Origin: Raphanus sativus
Taxonomy: Eukaryota > Streptophyta > Magnoliopsida > Brassicales > Brassicaceae
Direction of reading: 5' to 3'
Assembly (NCBI RefSeq): GCF_000801105.2
Contig: NW_026615381.1
Location: 1 to 64,000 of the forward strand
Length of the DNA: 64,000 nt
The translations under genes and the position numbers were made by a program. The notes under the pieces were generated by a model. The model did no database searches, had not been told where the DNA came from, and saw only the letters and a list, made by a program, of their open reading frames with translations. Shown piece by piece: positions 44,240-58,013 of the stretch (position 1 is the stretch's first letter; each line of letters begins with the position of its first letter).

Positions 44240-44810
44240 TGTATTTTTGGTGAATTGATTGGAAAAGGGCTGAGTTTAATCGCTTAATCAGTGATTTTAG
44301 CTAATCCAAAGTTGTGTACATGTTTGTTTTTGTTATCTTTTCTTTTTCAGCAAAATACATTTGGATGAAACATCCGAATGCTAATATATTAGATGTTTTG
44401 TTTGGATAATCTAATATTTGTAATGGTTTCAGTTGTATATTGTAAATAATGTTTTAAATGAAAAATTAACTCCATCTTCGAAAATAATAATTTGAGTTGG
44501 ATGCAAACTGTAGTACCTAGATACCAGTTTATTTTGTACATCACATTTGAATTTTGTTATCTAAATGGTGCGTTCGTAATAAAGGTAAACGACATCAGGA
44601 TAAGTGTTAATATATTCAAGGATTATATCGTCCACAACAAAAGTTGGTTAGGACTAAGAGAGATGAGTCCATGTGTACACACAAGTGTACGTATGTCAAA
44701 GTAATGGATGCACCACATATTTACAATACTCAATCCAATACGTTTACAGTAGATCAAAGTTTTAATAACTAGCTTTCCCTTCTTTGTTTTTTATCAAGGT
44801 TTCATAAAGC
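44240..44810. other. 3' flank of the small gene
   Basis: No further gene seen. Confidence 0.4.
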
Positions 44811-44817
44811 TTAAAAA

Positions 44818-45055
44818 CTCAAGCAAGAGAGTAATTGTTCACAGAGAAAAGAGACGCTTTAGCTAAGCTATCAGCAGCCCCTTTTTGCAGAATGGGAATG
44901 AAACAAAAATAGAGGTTACTAAAAGAAAAAGCTAAACCGCAAATCCTCCACAACTCCTCTATCTTCAACCTGCGTCGAGGTTGAGGATAGGATGGATGCG
45001 AACATCTTACAGTCCGAAAACACATTAAGCTTTCGGATTCCTAAAAATCCTCCAG
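44818..45055 (-). pseudogene. LINE RNase H domain fragment
   Basis: Minus strand reads SLNVFSDCKMFASILSSTST in one frame, then after a shift FSNLYFCFIPILQKGAADSL and AKASLF. This is the end of the RNase H-like domain of a plant LINE, with the ADSLAKA motif. It is short, frameshifted, and a different copy from the LINE at 14057. Confidence 0.65.
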
Positions 45056-45999
45056 CAAATTACGAGTCAATCAAATCAATATCCAAATGATTTGCTGGTA
45101 GATGTACTAAGGATCATCAATGTTGTAGGAAATGATACCAGTGTGTAGTTGTTCTAGCTATGTTTGGGGTTATTGATGTCAGATAATCAGTTTTTAACTT
45201 TCTATTTTTGCTTAAGCTGAAATAGTAGAAGCAAAACAGAGCAATAAGAATTAAGCTCAAATCATTCAGGTATGGACAAAGCTAGTTCTAGCCCAAAGCA
45301 GAAGAAACATGGGCTTCCAACCACCTTTTTGTTAAATATTTAATTAGCCATAAAACTAAAGAAAACGTATTTAATTAGCCATGAAACCAAAGAAAACACT
45401 ATATTATAAAGGAAGACGGGTTCAAACCCACCTGTGAGCAAGAGTTTTTTTTTTGGCTATTTTTTGGATTTTTGTTTGTAACCTCTAGATCTCAGAGTGC
45501 GAGCTTTGAGTATAGATTCATGTTCTATATTTTTTTTTGTATTCGTCCCAAACATTCAAGTACTTCTAAATCTTACAATCTCAGACAAATAATATATTCT
45601 CTTTTTTTCCAAATATAAGTAATTTTAGTTAAATTCACTAATATTTAGAAATTTGTTACTTTTGAAAAAATATCATAAAATATATTTAACTAATTCTAAA
45701 AACATATATTATTTGATTGGTCATATAATATCTAATATTAAATATAAATTTGTATTGAAATATGAAAACTGCTCGTAAAACGAAAGAGAATCTTCTAAAA
45801 CTAATTTTATATGAAATAACAGAGTAACAAAGACAGGCATTTGATGTAATTGTTATGCCTGCCCCCAAAGAGAAATTTTAAATTCTACATGGAACAAAAA
45901 TGATCAATACTTTTAAACTGTTAGGATATTAGTAACAGTTTGAATAGTAATGCTTAAAACCAAATCAAAGTTAATAATAATAAAATCTTTATACATTTT
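45056..45999. other. intergenic, no gene seen
   Basis: AT-rich sequence with no supported feature. Confidence 0.4.
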
Positions 46000-47257
46000 G
46001 GGAAATCCCATTAGAAACCACCAAAGTGGTCATAATTTTCATTTGAAACCTTTAAAATTTTATAATAAACTTTCAAACTAATAACACTCTTAACAAAAAC
46101 AACGAGAGTATCTTAGGTGATTCTTTATTATTGTGGTGGCCAGAATTATAAACACCATTGATGTAATGATTAATTCGGTTTGTTTTCATAAAACATACAT
46201 TTTATTAAACTTTTTTTTTAATAAACCAAATTTTTTTTCATTTCCTTTTTATTGTAATGTAAACAAATAAAATATATCATAATAAACATATATCAAATTA
46301 GAATTATTTTAAAGTTTTTACTTTTTTGGTCAGCAAAACTTTTTTCGGACTTTTATGATGGCTCTAAACAATAAGCCGATTAGAGAATTTATATTAATTT
46401 ATCTATAAATTAAATAAAAATATGTTCTGGTAACCAATTAATTAATTTTAATAAAATATATATTTAAGTAAAACTAACTGAGTTAAGAATATCATGTCAA
46501 TTAGGCCTGGAATTTATTATCCAGGATCCAGATTCGATCCGAGATCCGCTCCGGATTCAATCCGAGATCCGCTCCGTAAATAGGACATCCGGGATGTCCG
46601 AATCCGGATAGTAAAATTAAGGATCCGTCAAAACTGAATCCGGATTCGGATATCTTAATTTTTAGGTCCAGATACCCGGATCCGAATCTGTATTTATAAA
46701 ATATATTAATTTTTTTATTTTACTAATAATTATATTTTATATATTTATATTTATTCATAAAACTAGTTTTATAATACTATATTTTATTTTTAATATTATA
46801 TTCATATCTATATTTATAAATTTTGTATAAATATTTAATTTATGTATTATTTTAGAATTTTCATATTTTAAAAATTATTATTTTAATTTTATTAATTAGT
46901 TTTACGAATCCGGATCCGGATCCGGATATTTGTAAATAGTCTGATATATAAACGGATATCCGAAAACCTCGAATCCGGAGCCAAATACTATAGATCAGAC
47001 AAATCTGGATCCGAATATCCCAAATTTCTCGGATATCCGGATTCGTCCAATCTCTAATATCAATGGTATTGATAATTATGTTCATCATGATTTGTTAAGA
47101 GTGCTATAAACTACTATGATAATAAAAAAACACGTGTTTTTCATAGTTTTTTTTGTTAAGAATGTTATTAATATGAATATTTATTATGAAGATTTAAAGT
47201 TTGAAAGTTTGAAGTAAATGTAACTACCACTTTGGAGGTTTTTAATAGGATTTTCCT
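46000..47257. mobile_element. element with about 115-bp terminal inverted repeats (Mutator-like)
   Basis: The left arm GGGAAATCCCATTAGAAACC with CCAAAGTGG is repeated inverted at 47138-47257 (AGGAAAATCCTATTAAAAAC with CCAAAGTGG). Long inverted ends fit Mutator-like MITEs, but no 9-bp duplication was recognised. No coding sequence is inside. A hAT element is nested in it. Confidence 0.65.
46502..47056. mobile_element. nested hAT-type element with GGATCCGGAT repeats
   Basis: Ends are TAGGCCTGGA and the inverse of TAGAGATTGGACG. ATGTCAAT before and ATATCAAT after agree at seven of eight bases. Both subterminal regions are packed with ATCCGGAT and GGATATCCG motifs, as in the relative at 55467-56000. 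Confidence 0.72.
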
Positions 47258-47266
47258 TATTTTCTT

Positions 47267-47310
47267 TGTTACTATTATATTTTTTTTTGGTCAAATGTTA
47301 CTATTATATT
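47267..47310. mobile_element. 14-bp poly(T) micro-insertion with 15-bp duplication
   Basis: TGTTACTATTATATT at 47267-47281 recurs at 47296-47310; between them are seven Ts and ggtcaaa. Confidence 0.72.
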
Positions 47311-48431
47311 TAAGCTGCAGTTATTGCACAAGTTTTCTTTCTGGATTATGTATATTAAACTAATTTTTAATATCTAAACAAGCATCTAAGTTATATATTT
47401 TGAAAATTATATATATGATCAATATCAGACCTACTTAGAAGGAAGGTCCAATCTTCAAAAGTTGTAAATGTTTTTAGTTTTTCCTTTCCTTGCAAATCCT
47501 TATATATTTACCTTGGCTAAAAACTACTAGTTTCTATTGTAGATCTAATCGAAAGAACATAATCATTATAACATGTTCGATTCCTTGAAAATATAGTTAT
47601 TCTTCGATTTTTTTTTTTTGATAAAGTAACACATAGTGGGCAAAACAAAATTATTGGTTCCAACGGCCTATATGATGCATCACATCACAAGTTGTCAATG
47701 CGCAAAAACTTCTTATCTGATGTCAAAGTTCGCTTTGTAGAATGATGCGGACGACGGCTTTCCATAAAACTCAATCAAGACCCACACACTGCGCTATCGA
47801 TAGAAGAGTATTGATAAATGAAGATTGCAATTCAATAATTACTTTCTCAACCAAATCAAAGCTGAAAATTTAGTCTTTTTAGTCGTTAACTATTAATAGA
47901 ATCAATTCAGTTATACACGTTTTATGTGCATTTTATTACTAATTCTTTGTACTTTTTATCGACCAATTACTTTGTTCGAATTTGTAAGAAAACTATACAT
48001 TGTTGACAAAAAAAGGTAAATTATACATTAGTATAAATAATCTACAGTACAGTATTTGTATTTAGTTTATTCATGGACCCCATCCACCCCGGGGTTTTAT
48101 ACCGTCCTCTCTTTTAAAGTCTCACTGTCCATTTTTCAAATAAAACCAAAGAAAAAGAAACACAGACACTTATTTTCCAACACCCACTTTATTTTCGTTA
48201 TTTGTTTTATACAACAATTTTCCAAAACACATTTACTTCAAAATAATAGTAACGTGGCAATTTATGTACATGTGTCCAATCCCTACCTGTATACAAAAGG
48301 TTTTGTTTTCCGAATCTTCATCATTTCAGAAAACCACATACCTATCAATCCACACATTTCCACTCAATTTCCTTATCAGTTTTTATATAACCAAACCTTT
48401 TTATTAACTGTTGTTGATAATTAGAAGCCTA
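47311..48431 (+). promoter_or_regulatory. upstream region of MATE1
   Basis: No gene. The last 300 bases before the ATG are rich in C and T with A-rich patches, as in plant leaders. I see no certain TATA box. Confidence 0.35.
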
Positions 48432-51400
48432 ATGGATGCGTCAAATGAGCAGACCACGGAGAGAACCGATCTCCAACGACCGTTGGTGGATCAAAAATCA
48501 CCATCCTCGGACGTCGGACTTGAGAGCATTTTAACGGAGAATAGCCTTCCGTACAGGAGGCGCGTGTACTTAGGCGCATGTATAGAACTGAAAATACTTC
48601 TCAGGTTAGCACTTCCGGCGATACTTGTCTATATAGTCAACAGTGGAATGAGTATCTCTGCTAGAATATTTGCCGGACATATCGGCAGCCACGAACTCGC
48701 CGCTGCTTCCATCGGAAATAGCTGCTTTAGTCTCGTCTACGGCCTCATGGTACGTTGGCTTTTTTGATGTGTAGAGTGGTTGAGAGTCTGGACACATGTT
48801 AATTTATTAGTTACCTTTTTTTTTCTTTGCTCGTTGCTAAATACTCCCTCTGTTTTTTAAAGATGTATGTTTTAGAGTTTTCACACATATTAAGAAAACA
48901 CATTAATCATGCATTGTTTTTAGAAATTACCAAATTTCAATGCATTTTAATCAATAGTCTTTCAATAAATTCAATTAATTTTATTGAAATTTGCAATTTT
49001 TATATAGAAAACATAAAAAATACATCTTTTTGAAACAAATATTTTTTCTAGAACATGCATCTTTTAAAAACAGAGGGAGTAATGTTAAACGTGGCAATTT
49101 GTCGCATTTTTAGGAGGAAAATAGGAGAGTATTAATTACTGTTAAATTATTCTAGTTTGCCGTGTTATTTTATTAATTTTTAAGAGTTATAGCTAGTTAA
49201 AGACTTTAGTATGTTTACCTATTGATATAGCGAGAATAACTGTGCACGGCATTTTTTTATGGTTGATGCTTCCGATTATATGTCATTGAACTGAAGAATT
49301 CTCTCTTTTCTTTTATGGAACTTGTTAGCATATCTAACGAAATAATAATTTTATTTGGCGTTAAATCTTTAATATTAAGAAAGTTTCAGAATACTAATTA
49401 AGTCATTCTTTAAATTATTAACGCTGGTGACCTCTCATGAACTTATAACTCAAAAGATAGTATTCTTTTAGGGATATAAACTTCACCTTATGCAGCTGTT
49501 TCTGTTAAAACATAATCCCAAATATCTCACTTATTGAAAACTTACCCTGAGTTTTTGCTAAGCAAATAAATATTCTGGAGTTCGCAAGAGAATAACATTT
49601 TCTTGCTAAAAAATAAAAATAATCTTCAACTCTTATATTACAACGTGTAGTGACTTATTAATCTATAACCTGCAACGATTCTAAAATGGGGCTTTGCTTG
49701 ATAAAATGTGTGTGGAACTTCTATTTTTAAAAATGTGCAGTACAGTAAGTTTTTTTAAATGTTTTTAAGGGTTTTTTGTTTTAAGATTTCTCATGTAGTT
49801 AGAAATAGAAGTGTCAGACATTTATGATTCTCTTTCTGTAAATTAGTATAGAATTAACCTTTTTATTTTCTCGTGATATCAGTTCCTTTTCTTAAATTTT
49901 ATAAGAAGTCATAAATTAATAATAGTATATATAAAGAGATTGTAACAATGAATTGATTTCGACTTTTATCCAAAGTTTGATTTGGATTTCTGGAACAGAA
50001 AACGAATTGTGAAAATTATGAACATCTACTTTAGCATTTTCTTCTTTTGCTGCCAAATTATCGTTCACAATATATTACTATCGTAAATCAGATTAAAGAA
50101 TAAATTCTTAATATGTGAAAATATTCCTTCCGTTTTGTATAACTACAAAACATACGTTATAACAGGTATATGTAAATACATATGCCGATCTTGTTTGTAG
50201 AAAATGGATAATGTATTTTCTTTTATATACAATGTAAAAAAAGTACTTATACAGTTTACCATTTATACTTGTTTTGTACAGTTAGGTATGGGAAGTGCAG
50301 TCGAGACTCTATGTGGACAAGCATATGGAGCTCACCGCTACGACATGCTTGGAATCTATTTCCAAAGAGCAACTATTGTCCTCGCTCTAGTTGGTTTGCC
50401 CATGACAGTACTATACACCTTCTCGTACCCCATTCTACTTCTGTTAGGTGAGCCCGAAATGGTCTCGTACATGGGTTCCTTGTATATCGTCGGGCTTATG
50501 CCTCAGATCTTCGCTTACGCCGTCAACTTCACGGCTCAAAAGTTTCTCCAGGCCCAAAGCGTGGTGACGCCCAGTGCTTACATCTCAGCCGCAGCTCTCT
50601 TCCTCCAGATCTCGCTAACGTGGATGACCATTAACGTGATGGGCTTTGGTCTTATGGGCATCTCTTATGTTCTGACTATCTCTTGGTGGGTCATAGTTAT
50701 GGCGCAGATTTTGTATATTACGAGTAGTCAAAAGTTTAGACACACGTGGACTGGTCTTAGTTGGAGATCGTTTCATGGTCTTTGGAGTTTTTTCAAACTC
50801 TCTATTGGTTCTGCTGTTATGATCTGTCTGGAGATGTGGTATTCGCAGATTCTTGTTCTTCTCGCTGGTCTGCTTAAAGAACCTGCTCTCTCTCTAGATT
50901 CTCTGTCCATATGGTAAGTCCATTTTACAATCTTGATTTTCTTGTTTTTAGTAATGTTCATTTCTTCAACATTTTTTTTCTTCTTTTCTCAGCATGTCAG
51001 TTTCAGCATTATCTTTCATGGTCTCCGTAGGCTTCAACGCAGCTGCAAGGTTAGTATTTATGTTTAATATCATTCGAATCATTAATCAGCATTGCTGAAA
51101 GTATTATCATTAAATGAAAAACATTGATAGTGTGCGGACAAGTAATGAGCTTGGAGCAGGAAATCCAAAATCCGCTTTGTTCTCTACATGGACAGCGACT
51201 TCTGTTTCCTTCGTGATCTCTCTTGCAGAGGCCCTCGCCGTGATAGCATCACGTGATTACATTAGCTACATTTTCACGTCGGATGCTGACGTGGCTAAAG
51301 CCGTCTCTGACCTCTGCCCATTTCTCGCCGTCACCATCATTCTTAACGGAATCCAACCCGTCTTATCCGGTACATTACAATTATAACTTTTCATTAAACC

Positions 51401-51932
51401 CGGAGGGAAAGCGATTTACCTTAACCGAACCAGATAAAATAATTCTCGGTTTGGTTTTTGTTTGCAGGAGTGGCAGTGGGATGTGGATGGCAAACATTCG
51501 TTGCATATGTGAATGTTGGTTGCTACTATATTGTTGGTATTCCTATTGGCTGTATACTCGGCTTCACTTTCAATTTTCAAGCTAAGGTTTGTTTTCTATA
51601 GTTATTTTCCGTATAGTATACGCTTTTTATCTATACAATGAACATTCTACGTGAATTTTGGTGATAGGGAATATGGACCGGGATGATCGGAGGTACCCTC
51701 ATGCAAACCCTCATTTTACTTTACGTGACGTACCGAACAGATTGGGATAAAGAGGTAAGTATTACGTGATATAAACTCACATCCTATTGGTGTACAATCA
51801 TATTTTGCAAGCTAGTTTTGGTTTGGTACGTGTCAATATGATCAAGATAACCATTATACAATAATTCAGGTGGAAAAAGCGAGAAAGCGATTGGATATGT
51901 GGGACGATAAGAAGGAGCCTCTTCAAAATTAA
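48432..51932 (+). CDS. MATE1: multidrug and toxin extrusion (DTX) transporter
   Basis: Exons 48432-48749, 50282-50913, 50993-51049, 51131-51369, 51468-51586, 51668-51754 and 51870-51932 give 504 residues. MATE proteins are membrane antiporters exporting organic compounds in exchange for protons, with about 12 membrane segments. Family blocks visible are [53 protein letters not shown] and [20 protein letters not shown]. The sequence resembles the MATE pair at AT4G21903-AT4G21910 as I recall it. The ATG at 48432 was chosen over 48411 because it gives the usual MDxSNE start. Intron 1 is 1.5 kb and holds a Stowaway MITE. All frames are open. Confidence 0.94.
48844..49079. mobile_element. Stowaway-type MITE in MATE1 intron 1
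   Basis: The 236-bp element begins CTCCCTCTGTTTTTTAAAGA and ends TCTTTTAAAAACAGAGGGAG, an almost perfect inverted pair, between TA at 48842-48843 and 49080-49081. Confidence 0.9.
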
Positions 51933-52021
51933 ACGAGTAATGGATTTCATGAAAAATGTAATTTATGTTTCGATGTATAGATTTATATTTATTGAGAATT
52001 TTATTCTAAAATCAGAAGGAG
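51933..52021 (+). other. MATE1 3' UTR region
   Basis: Short AT-rich stretch after the stop; no other feature. Confidence 0.4.
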
Positions 52022-52332
52022 CCTATTCAGTATTCGCCCCTAGCTAGTATTACATCAACATTCCAGGACTATGCTAAACTAACCAATAGCATCTTAGGCT
52101 TAGCATTAGCTCTCATTAGCTAGAAAGAAAAGATCTTAACAAGGTTGGTTCTAAACACTTTCGTCGACATTCTTGAGCAAGGAATGCAAATTTGAATAAT
52201 TAAGTCAAATCTATCAGTAAGCACAAATCTTAACCAGAAACATATTCACCCGTAGCTAGTATTACATCAGCATTCCCAGACTACGCTAAACTAAACAATA
52301 GCATCTTAGGCTTAGCATTAGCTATCATTAAG
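52022..52332 (+). repeat. direct repeat of about 95 bp
   Basis: The block CCTAGCTAGTATTACATCAA with TAGCATCTTAGGCTTAGCAT at 52035-52130 recurs at 52250-52332 with a few changes, 215 bp apart. Origin unknown. Confidence 0.7.
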
Positions 52333-53788
52333 AAAATTCATATACTATCAGATATCTGATTTTATCTGTAAAAATAATTAAAAATTAAAAAATGATGTAA
52401 AATGACATTTCTTATAAAAATCTAAAATACTACACATTTTTACAAAATTTAATAACTAAATAATTAATTTAATAAATAAAAAAATATACAGAAATATAAA
52501 TATATAATCTTATATATGTTGTATGCATATAACGGATCATATCAGATATTCTTTTTCAAAATATTAATATTTGTGCATGCACAAAAAAGTATATTAGTAT
52601 TTATAATTTAATTTGTTTTTGGCGGATATTAAATTTTAATATTTATTTTTGATTTGTAAAATTACGAATATTCTTATTTTTTTATATCTATTCGACACAA
52701 ATAGAGGATGAAACAAATTTTACTGATATTTTGTCTCTCCTAATGTTTGGTGTTTCTCTTTGTCTTCTTCACCCATCCAAGCATCTGATACCTTTATAAA
52801 CAAACTATTCACATATACAGTCTTTCTATATAACTTATCCGTCGTCATTGTCACTTGATTTTTTGGCAGTGTTCACTTTAATAATTGCACTGTCATGGAA
52901 AAGACATCAGCCACGTAGTCTTTCTTTATAATTCGATATATTTTTTGTGTTCACCTTATTAAAACATTTCTGAAACGGACATACAAACACATTTTATATT
53001 TTATGTTTTCTCTGGGACTAGAGCTATTACATAACGAGAAATTAATGGAAAGTTTCTCAGCAACACTACCAATATTTTAATATAATTTAACTAAGAGCTG
53101 TAAAAGCTCTCAAAAGCCACTTGCCCTCAGATATCAAGTTTAGAAATAAATATACAGTGAAAACAAAACTCAGCTTGTAAAATATATCATAGATAGGAGA
53201 ATTGCAAAAACAAAACTCAGCTTGTAAAATCCCACAAATTTTTGATATAATTCCAGAATAGAGTATTTCATATACCAATTTACCAATGTAGTTAAAATAG
53301 TTAGTTGATAAAAATTAACTTAAAATAATAAAAACGTATTTTATAATGCTCAAGAAGTTTTTTTTACTGAAATATAATGCTCAAGAAATTATAATCTTAA
53401 ATTTAATAAATAATTAGTTGATATACCGAAGGTGGTTGTTCTGAATAGGTGTTTATGTTAGTAATTCTTTTCAAGTAGTTCCAGTAAACAAAATTTCTCT
53501 AAATCTGTTATGATTAGTTTAAACACTTTTCTGGCAAACCTTTTGATAATTTAGCATAGTTCAATTTTAAATTTTGTTTTCTGTATCCTTTTTAGTATAC
53601 CGATTCAATTGATCATTTGTTTATAAGTATAAAATTAAACACATGATGCTGAATATTTCTTTAAGTGACTGTATTCAATTTCCAGTAGTGGCAAATCCTC
53701 AAAAGCCATCACGAAAAGGTCAACGAACCACTGAAATAAAAGATGACAAATATACTAGTCAATGAACCACTAGGCCAGGATCACAGGA
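52333..53788. other. AT-rich intergenic region between the MATE genes
   Basis: No gene. A 22-base phrase (AACAAAACTCAGCTTGTAAA and onward) occurs twice near 53163 and 53211. Confidence 0.4.
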
Positions 53789-53829
53789 GTATATATATGT
53801 ATATATATATATATATGTGTGTGTGTGTC
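53789..53829. repeat. (TA)n(TG)n microsatellite
   Basis: An alternating AT run passes into GTGTGTGTGTG. Confidence 0.85.
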
Positions 53830-53874
53830 TGCTGATTTTGATGATGTCAACTGATTCTTTTTCCTTTCTTCTAA

Positions 53875-54931
53875 GGGAAAATTGTTTTTTAGACCAAAAA
53901 ATGATAATTACGTCATATTAGACTAATTTTTTTAATAGCTTTTAGTATTTTTTAAAATAAATCAAATTAAATAATTTTACACACAAACAAAAAATCAAAA
54001 TGGTAAATACTGATGAAATATCTATATCTATGTATTGATATATTTTTTCAGTTCTAAAAATGTTTAAATCATAATTTCATATTTCGTTCAAAAAAGTAGA
54101 ATTGATATTCTACATAGTAGAAAATGTAATCCATTTTTTTCATTGAATCGACTATGTTTAGAATATGTATTCTACCTAAATAATAGTAATCTAAAATATT
54201 TAGAAAACACATTTCGCGTTTAACCAATCATTTTAAAATCTGTACAAATCGAAATCTATACATTATTATAAATTAAAATTTGTAGAAATCAGAATCTATA
54301 CATTATTGTAAATCTAAAACTAATAGAAATCGATTTCAAAAATGTTTACAGTATTCTACACTCTATGGATAAGGATAATCAATTCTAAAAATATGGGAAA
54401 TGAATATTTGAAAATATTTAGTTTCCTTAAATTTATTAATAGATCGATTTTAAAAATCATTTTTAATAGAAAATCGATTTATAAAAAGAAATCAATTTTA
54501 AAAAAATAGAAAAATTGATTTATAAAAATAGAAAAAATCGATTTATAAAAATAGAAAAATCGATTTATAAAAAAAGGAAAATCGATTTTCTTTTAGAAAA
54601 TAGAAAATCGTGTCTTATAAAATCTAAGGATTTGAACAAAAATCTGGGGCATACCAATTTTAAAATTTAAAAATAAATATATAAAATCAAATTTTAAATA
54701 AATAAAAAAAATCAAAGTTTAGGATTTTTGGGATTTTAATATCTTTTAAATTACTTTAGTTAAAATTATATTTTAATATTTAACAATATTTTGTTAATTG
54801 TAATTTTGAAATTTTTAGTTGAAATCAAGGACAGTACTGCCATTTAAAATATTTAACCTAATAGAACATAAATTATATGAGATTAGTCTATTAGAACATA
54901 CTTATCATTTTTGGCCTAAAAACAATTTTCC
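53875..54931. mobile_element. element with about 50-bp inverted ends and an internal minisatellite
   Basis: The left end GGGAAAATTGTTTTTTAGAC with CAAAAAATGATAATTA matches the inverted right end GGAAAATTGTTTTTAGGCC with AAAAATGATAAGTA. No coding sequence is inside. At about 54475-54595 a unit of about 20 bp, AAAATCGATTTATAAAAATA, is repeated some five times. Probably a Mutator-like MITE; no target duplication is clear. Confidence 0.6.
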
Positions 54932-55466
54932 TTTTTATTAACACTATTTTGATTAAAGAAGTCTAAAGCTATACAATATAGTGGCATTACGCAGAGTGTG
55001 TTTAGTCAATACGCCTATAATCATGTTTTGTAATCTAGGAACATTAAAAAAAGTAAAATAAAAGATGAAGATACAAATTCGATATCAGTAGAACTCTTTA
55101 GAGCTCTACCGAATAGGACTTCGAATGGATAGTTTTGATAAACTCTTAAAAATTAGATCGAAATCAGATTTTGAAGAGAAAAAATTTGAGGTGATAGCTT
55201 TTGATAAGCTCTCGAGATTCAACTAATTTTTGCCAAAATCAAAGCATTCATGTGGTTAGAACCAACCTGAATTTCTTAATCATTGGCATGTTCATTCTTT
55301 TTATGATACATGTATTTTATCTTATATTTTTCAATAGGAAATATATTAAACTTATATTTTTATCTTATGCATATTAAACTTAATTAATTTATCAATTATC
55401 CAAGTCTGATTTAAAAACATTGGAAACGTAGATACTTACCCAATTTACTAAAATCATGCTGACATT
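54932..55466. other. intergenic, no gene seen
   Basis: AT-rich with no supported feature. Confidence 0.4.
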
Positions 55467-56000
55467 TAGGGTGGGCAAAATATCTGTAAATTTTGATTTG
55501 ATCCGTTATTCGTATCGATTTGATCCAAAAAATTCGAATATCCTCAATTTTACGAATCTAAGCAAATACTGAAATTTAATATCCGTCAAATAAGAAGCAA
55601 ATCACAAATACTCATTTAAAAAAAACAAATATATGATCTGTAATGTACATATGCATATACATGTATATATAAAGTTATATATAATTTAATATCTCTATAT
55701 ATATTTTTAGTTATTTTATCCACTAAATTAATTATCTGGCCATTAAATTTTTAGAATTATATAGTTTTAAATAATTTGTAATGAAATATTATTATTTTTA
55801 TACTAAAAGTTTTCTTTTTTTAATATATTTGAAAAAATGATTTTTTATAATTTTTTACCGGATTGATGGATCGAATCAAATATCCGATAAAATATATTAA
55901 TTTTTCTAAATGTCTGAACCATCACGGATCAAAAGATTGATTATTTGTACCGAGCACGGATATTCTTAAAATTACGGAAATATAGTCCGTGCCCACCCTA
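55467..56000. mobile_element. hAT-type element with perfect 8-bp duplication
   Basis: The 534-bp element has ends TAGGGTGGGC and GCCCACCCTA, a perfect 10-bp inverted pair, flanked by CTGACATT at 55459-55466 and 56001-56008. Internal ATCCG/CGGAT motifs link it to the nested element at 46502. Confidence 0.9.
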
Positions 56001-56057
56001 CTGACATTTAACTAATTGACTAAAAACATTTTCAATCACCCAAACAGTTTATATTGC

Positions 56058-56093
56058 AACTAGTATGGTTTTTTTTGGGCAACTCGTATGGTT
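56058..56093. mobile_element. 10-bp poly(T) micro-insertion with 13-bp duplication
   Basis: AACTAGTATGGTT at 56058-56070 and AACTCGTATGGTT at 56081-56093 flank ttttttgggc. One of thirteen bases differs. Confidence 0.65.
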
Positions 56094-57220
56094 AACAATA
56101 CTTTATTACTTGTTGTAGGAACGGCGGACCCACTTACATCTGTTGGCCAGTTAAAATATAAAATATTCATAGTTTGATACATATTTTAGGAATATACCTG
56201 TATTACTTCCTCCACATATTAAGTATAAATTTTAATTTTCGTTTTATTATAAGTATTGTTTTATATTTTTAACGCAAGTATTAAATATTTTTACCAACTT
56301 TTATTTTTACCGTTAGCTAATTAGTTATTAAAATCAAACAAAATAAAATATTAGAAAAGGATAAAACAAAAAATTTAAGTATTTTTTTAATTTATGTACA
56401 AAAACCTTAAACGACACTTATTATGAAAAAAATAAAAATAGAAAATTATTTTTTTACTCTCATTAATTTATCATTCTTTCTTTATCAACAAAAAAAATCT
56501 TCTATTTATTCTTTAAATAACAAAAATACATTTAATTTCCATTTTATCTATAAGATATCAATTATTAAATTCACAGTCAAAATACATTTTTCTTCCATTA
56601 TAATTTTATTCCGAAATTAGGTAATAGTATACCTTTATCATTTTCTAAAAATTGTGGGTTATATGTTCTCTACATTTAAGTTTTCATATGGTCTTTTAAA
56701 AAAGCTTGATTATATAGTTTAATATGTTCTCTTAAATGTAATTTATTTGTTCATTTAAATAAATTATTAAAAAAATAAAATATCCATTTTTTTGAAGTAA
56801 TCATATTTCCTACTACAAACCGAACGGAGCTTAATATATATTATTTCTTCCGTTTCGATTTAGTTGTCATTGTAGAAAAACTTTTGTTTTTTAAAAAGTA
56901 TCGTTTTATTTCAATGCAAAACCATTTTAGTTTATATGTTATTCTATTTTTATTATTTAAAATATGATTATGTGTATAATAATACTGATTTATATAAAAT
57001 ATATAAAGTTAAATATTTTTTTAATATGTGGGCAAAAGCCTAAAATAATAGCTAAAATTAAACAAAGAGAGTATATTTATTTTGACTCCAAAAAACTTTG
57101 CAAGTGTCCTTACGTACAAGCATCCCTAGTTAAGACTCAAATGGGCTTATAAGCTAACCAATCACCTAAATAACTAGACACTAAAACATACGATAAAAAC
57201 AAAAACGTAATTACTAACCT
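56094..57220 (+). other. upstream region of MATE2
   Basis: AT-rich, no gene. The part from about 56845 to 57072 has weak Stowaway-like ends (CTTCCGTTTCG and CAAAGAGAG) and may be a decayed MITE. Confidence 0.35.
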
Positions 57221-58013
57221 ATGGATATGTCAACTGAGACGGCGGAGAGAACTCTCCGGCAACCGTTGGTGGATCCGACGGACTCTGTGCGAAAACCATT
57301 GAGGGACGCCGGATCACTCGAGAGCATCTTGACGGAGAGCAGCCTTCCGTCATGGAGGCGCTTCTACTTAGGGGCATGTATAGAAATGAAACTTCTCTTC
57401 CGGTTGGCACTTCCGGCGATATTTGTCTATTTGCTCAACAGCGGAATGAGTATCTCGACCCGTATCTTTGCCGGACATATCGGCAGTCAAGAACTCGCCG
57501 CCGCGTCCATCGGCAACAGCTGCTTTAACCTTGTCTACGGCCTCATGGTACGTTTTACGTCATCGTGCACAGCAGCTAGCAGCTAGCACTAGCACATATA
57601 TTTGGAGGCACGTTGATATTAGTTATATTATAAAAAAAAAAAAATTCTTCTCCAATTTGATATGTATTATATAGGCGCTAAGTAATCTATTGCATTTCTA
57701 GTTTTTATTCTTAAATAGATTGTTATTTTTTCCTTTAAACCTAGAGTTAAAAATAACATTTTCATATTTAAAAAAAGAATTAAATGAATACTATTTTAAA
57801 GACATACATTGAGATGAAAAGTCTTTAGAGACAAACTTACATTGAAACTATTCAAATTATCACAGCTCATTACAATAAATTTCTGATACATATTTTCCTT
57901 GAAAATTTGTAAACTAGAAGTAGAAAAGACAGAGTTCAAAAAGTTCAAACCTTCCAAATGTGTATTGAGTGTATGGCACGAACCAACTAACTTATTGAGT
58001 TTTTGTTGTAAAT

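Noticed and set aside
48056..48424. 122-codon frame just before MATE1
   Set aside because: It is stop-poor leader sequence rich in Phe and Ile codons, without similarity to a known protein, and directly precedes the MATE1 start.
56845..57072. Possible Stowaway MITE upstream of MATE2
   Set aside because: The ends (CTTCCGTTTCG and CAAAGAGAG) pair poorly and the TA flanks are uninformative in this context.
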